Translations under genes and position numbers: made by a program
In this document: one piece after another, positions 62,601 to 64,000 of the stretch
Position numbering within the stretch: the stretch's first letter is position 1
Layout: every line of letters begins with the position of its first letter
The notes under the pieces: model-generated
The model's database searches: none
The model's input: only the letters and a program-made list of their open reading frames with translations
Told to the model about the DNA's origin: nothing
NCBI GenBank assembly: GCA_965230045.1
Contig: OZ245940.1
Coordinates: forward strand, 4,464,001-4,528,000
Length of the DNA stretch: 64,000 bases
Reading direction: 5' to 3'
From: G963662905 sp965230045
GTDB lineage: Bacteria > Bacteroidota > Bacteroidia > Bacteroidales > WRLA01

Positions 62601-62878
62601 TCCCAAAAAGCAGTTGCCTTTTGGATCAGAGTGCTGAAATCCCCTTCGATCATACTGTCTGATTCTGTTGGAATTGCTTCCTCTATGTAAAAATTATCGC
62701 CCGAAACCTCTAAATAATCAATAGTTCCTTTCGGAGCAGTTGTTGATGTTTTTCCCGGAAATGATCTTTTGTGGTTTAAAGTACCAGGCAAATCGCCAGC
62801 ACAGGCCAGATTATAAAACCCAAACACAGCATTTATTATACTGATAATTAAAAACTTGTAGAAACAATCGTTCCGCAT
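59609..62878 (-). CDS. TPR-CHAT protein (caspase-like), exported with C-terminal membrane helix
   Basis: A 1089-residue protein. An N-terminal hydrophobic segment suggests export. At least ten tetratricopeptide repeats follow (about 85-560; NNLGVIYMWYSSYKKAL, NIGLCYKYLKQDDSANVF). A helical region (about 590-720) precedes the CHAT protease-like domain (about 770-1050). The catalytic pair is present: His in ILHLAMHAIADEEM (about 908) and Cys in AVLSSCNTGFGKMAKGEG (about 956). A C-terminal membrane helix and KKRFRS tail follow. It is convergent with the sigma/anti-sigma pair, a recurrent neighbourhood in Bacteroidota. Substrate and trigger are unknown. Confidence 0.85.
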   Translation of the reverse strand: MRNDCFYKFLIISIINAVFGFYNLACAGDLPGTLNHKRSFPGKTSTTAPKGTIDYLEVSGDNFYIEEAIPTESDSMIEGDFSTLIQKATAFWELNQNDSAFQYLRYAHKLNIKPDSNTHIFADYLALQGSYYAHNQNARAAFYFLNQSIKCRPDFYPPNPSALFKTYNNLGVIYMWYSSYKKALSYLFEAEKLNKNHSKKVDTSYLFSMYENIGLCYKYLKQDDSANVFLKKVIQLSQKKHDQYQGSVANAYLNLGWIATNNENYRLARFYYDSSLYIFNQLEEPSNRRLFLLFQNYGTNCLLTGELKKAEQFYNMALSKATGPGASGQMVNEVRLNLANIYLSTRDYPKAIGQYRSILSSDDNILKLKAYRNLARTYEKTGHTDSAAYIHELNTSQSAIKIYEPGEIALNHLYYGYFLIQNNMDSERAMAELKKAESYFLKNNELNSRDLAECYINMGIYFARKQEYHSAKENINKSLRILKSGNGQSQLTKNSEDSKTVRAYYQMGNIYMSHYNEEPDSNFLRQALKNYNKAIDILESVRFGLQNDESKMNYSSRSRSIYSKAIECLFEVYNVSQSDELIKKAFELAEKSKASTLLEAINRNEIEEQLEQYGSLIRMEKQLRVKLNEVNQRTEAEKQKIEIDSVLVAQLINSSYEIMSTIDSLDKIVSNALKQRQLEIKVDVLPADSILSQMCGNTAMIEYVFSERKLFAFVFYDGKLSIKYTPIDSTFYSQLNLFRDQISHFPGEKVQQELSSFIYASNYLYKKLIPKELEAVENLIVIPDGDLSLLAFEALSKTEPSEEPQSYRELNYLIRDHGLVYNYLATLHFRKNPERSEESKDLNKIIAFAPDYPQKKDKGSAEYNRLKWVKAEVDSLNTIFGAKTFKNTEATKANFINRAADYSILHLAMHAIADEEMPENSHLVFYQNPDSADDYKLHIYEIYHQSLNARLAVLSSCNTGFGKMAKGEGVLSLARSFAYTGTQHIIMALWEIEDKTGARIITDFYHRLSKAYSPNEAIRESKLNYLQSAPNLFAHPYFWAAYVSVGKPITFNPDVFEKEKTDKLWVLSLSVGALLLVLILLFIKKRFRS

Positions 62879-63000
62879 AATCCAACTATGGCTTTTTTCA
62901 GCTTAGAATTTCAATATAGCAGATTATTTGATTCAGTAAATGCAAAAAGTTTGTAATAAACCGACAAGGACAAATCTATAATATGAACAGGAGCCAACAA

Positions 63001-63027
63001 AAAAGCCCGGTTTTCATAACCGGGCTT
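63001..63027 (-). terminator. Terminator of the cohesin/dockerin-type gene
   Basis: AAGCCCGGTT (63003-63012), five-base loop, AACCGGGCTT (63018-63027): a perfect ten-pair stem followed on the minus strand by a T run. Confidence 0.85.
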
Positions 63028-63052
63028 AAAGCAATGTTGTATGGAATTATAA

Positions 63053-64000
63053 TTATTTTCTGATTAGCTGGCTTTTGCTTATGATCTCACCATCAATACT
63101 TATGGTATAAAAGTATGATCCTTTGGGAAGTTGCTCCAGGTTTAACTTTAATATGCCAGCTGATTGTGGGTTTTCTTCAAACTGCTGAACCAATTTTCCG
63201 CTAATATCATAGAAATGAAATGTTAATGAGCTTTCAAGTTTTGAACTTATATCAATAAAAGCATAATTGTTCGCCGGGTTTGGATAAATACCGGACACTG
63301 CCGCGCTGCTACCGTCAGAAACAAGCTGCGCAGATTTTAATTGTGCATAAGGAATTCGGATACCATTTGCATCAATAAAATGGGATTCAATTGTATTTTT
63401 CAATTCAGCAATTGAACCGGCAGAAAAACCGGGGTTGGTTTTCGCCTTTATCTTCATAATAGTTTGATTAGGGCTCAACATATGTGCTTTGGCTTCTTCG
63501 TCTATCCATGAAATCCGTACTTGACCACTTTTAATGGCATAGTTAATTTTATAATCGGATTCGACATCAACAATACGCATAAGCTGGTTGTCATATTCAA
63601 ATGCCAGAGCCATTCCTGTTATTGCAATCGGTTCGGCAACCAAAATTGGGATTTCAACAAATTGATTTCCGGCGCATTTAATTTCTGTTTGTATAAGGCT
63701 GATGCTGCTGGTTTCTTTCAGGAGAACCGGACTGTATCCTCCACTACAATCGCCAATACTGATCATACCCAGGTCAATGTCGTCAAACTCTGGTGGATCG
63801 TTTCCACCACCGCCATTATTTCCTCCACCAGCTGGCGGGTCTTCTTTGGCTCCGATAATGAAACTGATTTCACTGTAGCCCCAATCGCCCGCAGGGAAAG
63901 GATAGCCGTTAACAAACCAGCCGATTACAATTGTCCAGTAATCGCTCCAGGTGATATTCCCACTTCCGTTAACATCAGCTGCAACAGCTTCAATATCAGT
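63053..64000 (-). CDS. T9SS cargo with dockerin-like and cohesin-like domains, 3' part (partial)
   Basis: The frame is open from the right edge to TAA 63053-63055, giving 315 residues with no start inside; the ATG at 63766 is internal. In order: a dockerin-type calcium repeat (AADVNGSGNITWSDYW), then a Gly/Asn/Pro linker (PPAGGGNNGGGGNDPPEF). A cohesin-like beta-sandwich follows (FVEIPILVAEPIAITGMALA, FEYDNQLMRIVDVE). Last is a type A T9SS tail (GIYPNPANNYAFIDI, FYDISGKLVQQF, GSYFYTISIDGEI). The pairing suggests a surface protein that can take part in calcium-dependent assembly. Domain calls are by pattern only. Confidence 0.75.
   Translation of the reverse strand, partial: TDIEAVAADVNGSGNITWSDYWTIVIGWFVNGYPFPAGDWGYSEISFIIGAKEDPPAGGGNNGGGGNDPPEFDDIDLGMISIGDCSGGYSPVLLKETSSISLIQTEIKCAGNQFVEIPILVAEPIAITGMALAFEYDNQLMRIVDVESDYKINYAIKSGQVRISWIDEEAKAHMLSPNQTIMKIKAKTNPGFSAGSIAELKNTIESHFIDANGIRIPYAQLKSAQLVSDGSSAAVSGIYPNPANNYAFIDISSKLESSLTFHFYDISGKLVQQFEENPQSAGILKLNLEQLPKGSYFYTISIDGEIISKSQLIRK

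Noticed and set aside
63053..63766. Complete 237-residue gene starting at ATG 63766
   Set aside because: The frame stays open for another 78 codons to the window edge and these encode dockerin-like and linker sequence, so the ATG is internal.

Overview
The window comes from the chromosome of a member of the Bacteroidota. The main evidence is: type IX secretion cargo with both kinds of C-terminal sorting domain, a PorP/SprF-type protein, CarboxypepD_reg-type TonB-dependent receptors, a DUF4249 lipoprotein, a DUF2027/Smr protein, a PID-CTERM-like small protein, and many -7 boxes of the form TAnnTTTG (several with a TTG 17-23 bases upstream). A 2-oxoacid:ferredoxin oxidoreductase beside a 2[4Fe-4S] ferredoxin suggests an anaerobic or microaerobic lifestyle. 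I cannot resolve the family or genus. I saw no rRNA, tRNA or CRISPR array.

Layout. 0-8.2 kb: the 3' end of pssA, an outer-membrane protein, a TonB receptor with a DUF4249 partner, the zinc/manganese ABC importer znuACB and a tandem universal stress protein. 8.2-10.2 kb: two nearly identical tandem Rpn-type PD-(D/E)XK nuclease genes and the stub of a third. 10.3-16.2 kb: a DUF2027/Smr gene, then a divergent operon that reads as copper handling (an OprC/NosA-like TonB receptor, a lipoprotein, an MbnP-like protein and an MbnH-like dihaem protein). 16.3-31.6 kb: PorP/SprF with a type B T9SS cargo gene, an S9 peptidase, and a 3080-residue repeat protein with a type B sorting domain. 31.6-35.2 kb: a 179-bp MITE-like element, then ferredoxin divergent from korAB. 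35.2-43.3 kb: housekeeping genes, a 22-bp palindromic minisatellite, a 1168-residue type A cargo protein, a basic membrane protein and recO.

43.3-53.5 kb is the accessory part. It holds two GAAAGT-rich degenerate arrays flanking a PIN-type toxin-antitoxin pair, and an overlapping ATPase/nuclease-like pair that is the best candidate here for an undescribed defence system. It also holds a secreted peptidylarginine-deiminase-like enzyme, a complete IS66-family (ISBst12-like) insertion sequence with an 8-bp target duplication, and three Hpt paralogues. Of these, only one keeps the phosphoryl-accepting histidine and one is broken by an in-frame stop. 53.5-64 kb: a RecB/AddA-like helicase-nuclease, a GH3 lipoprotein, an ECF sigma/anti-sigma pair convergent with a TPR-CHAT protease-like protein, and a cohesin/dockerin T9SS protein that runs off the right edge.

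Two observations stand out at the DNA level. Both mobile elements (31640-31818 and 49497-51140) have 8-bp target duplications that lie at the 5' foot of an intrinsic terminator. Removing each element restores a gene directly followed by its terminator. In addition, several gene families here (Rpn, Hpt, the FeoB-associated small protein) show recent local duplication followed by decay.
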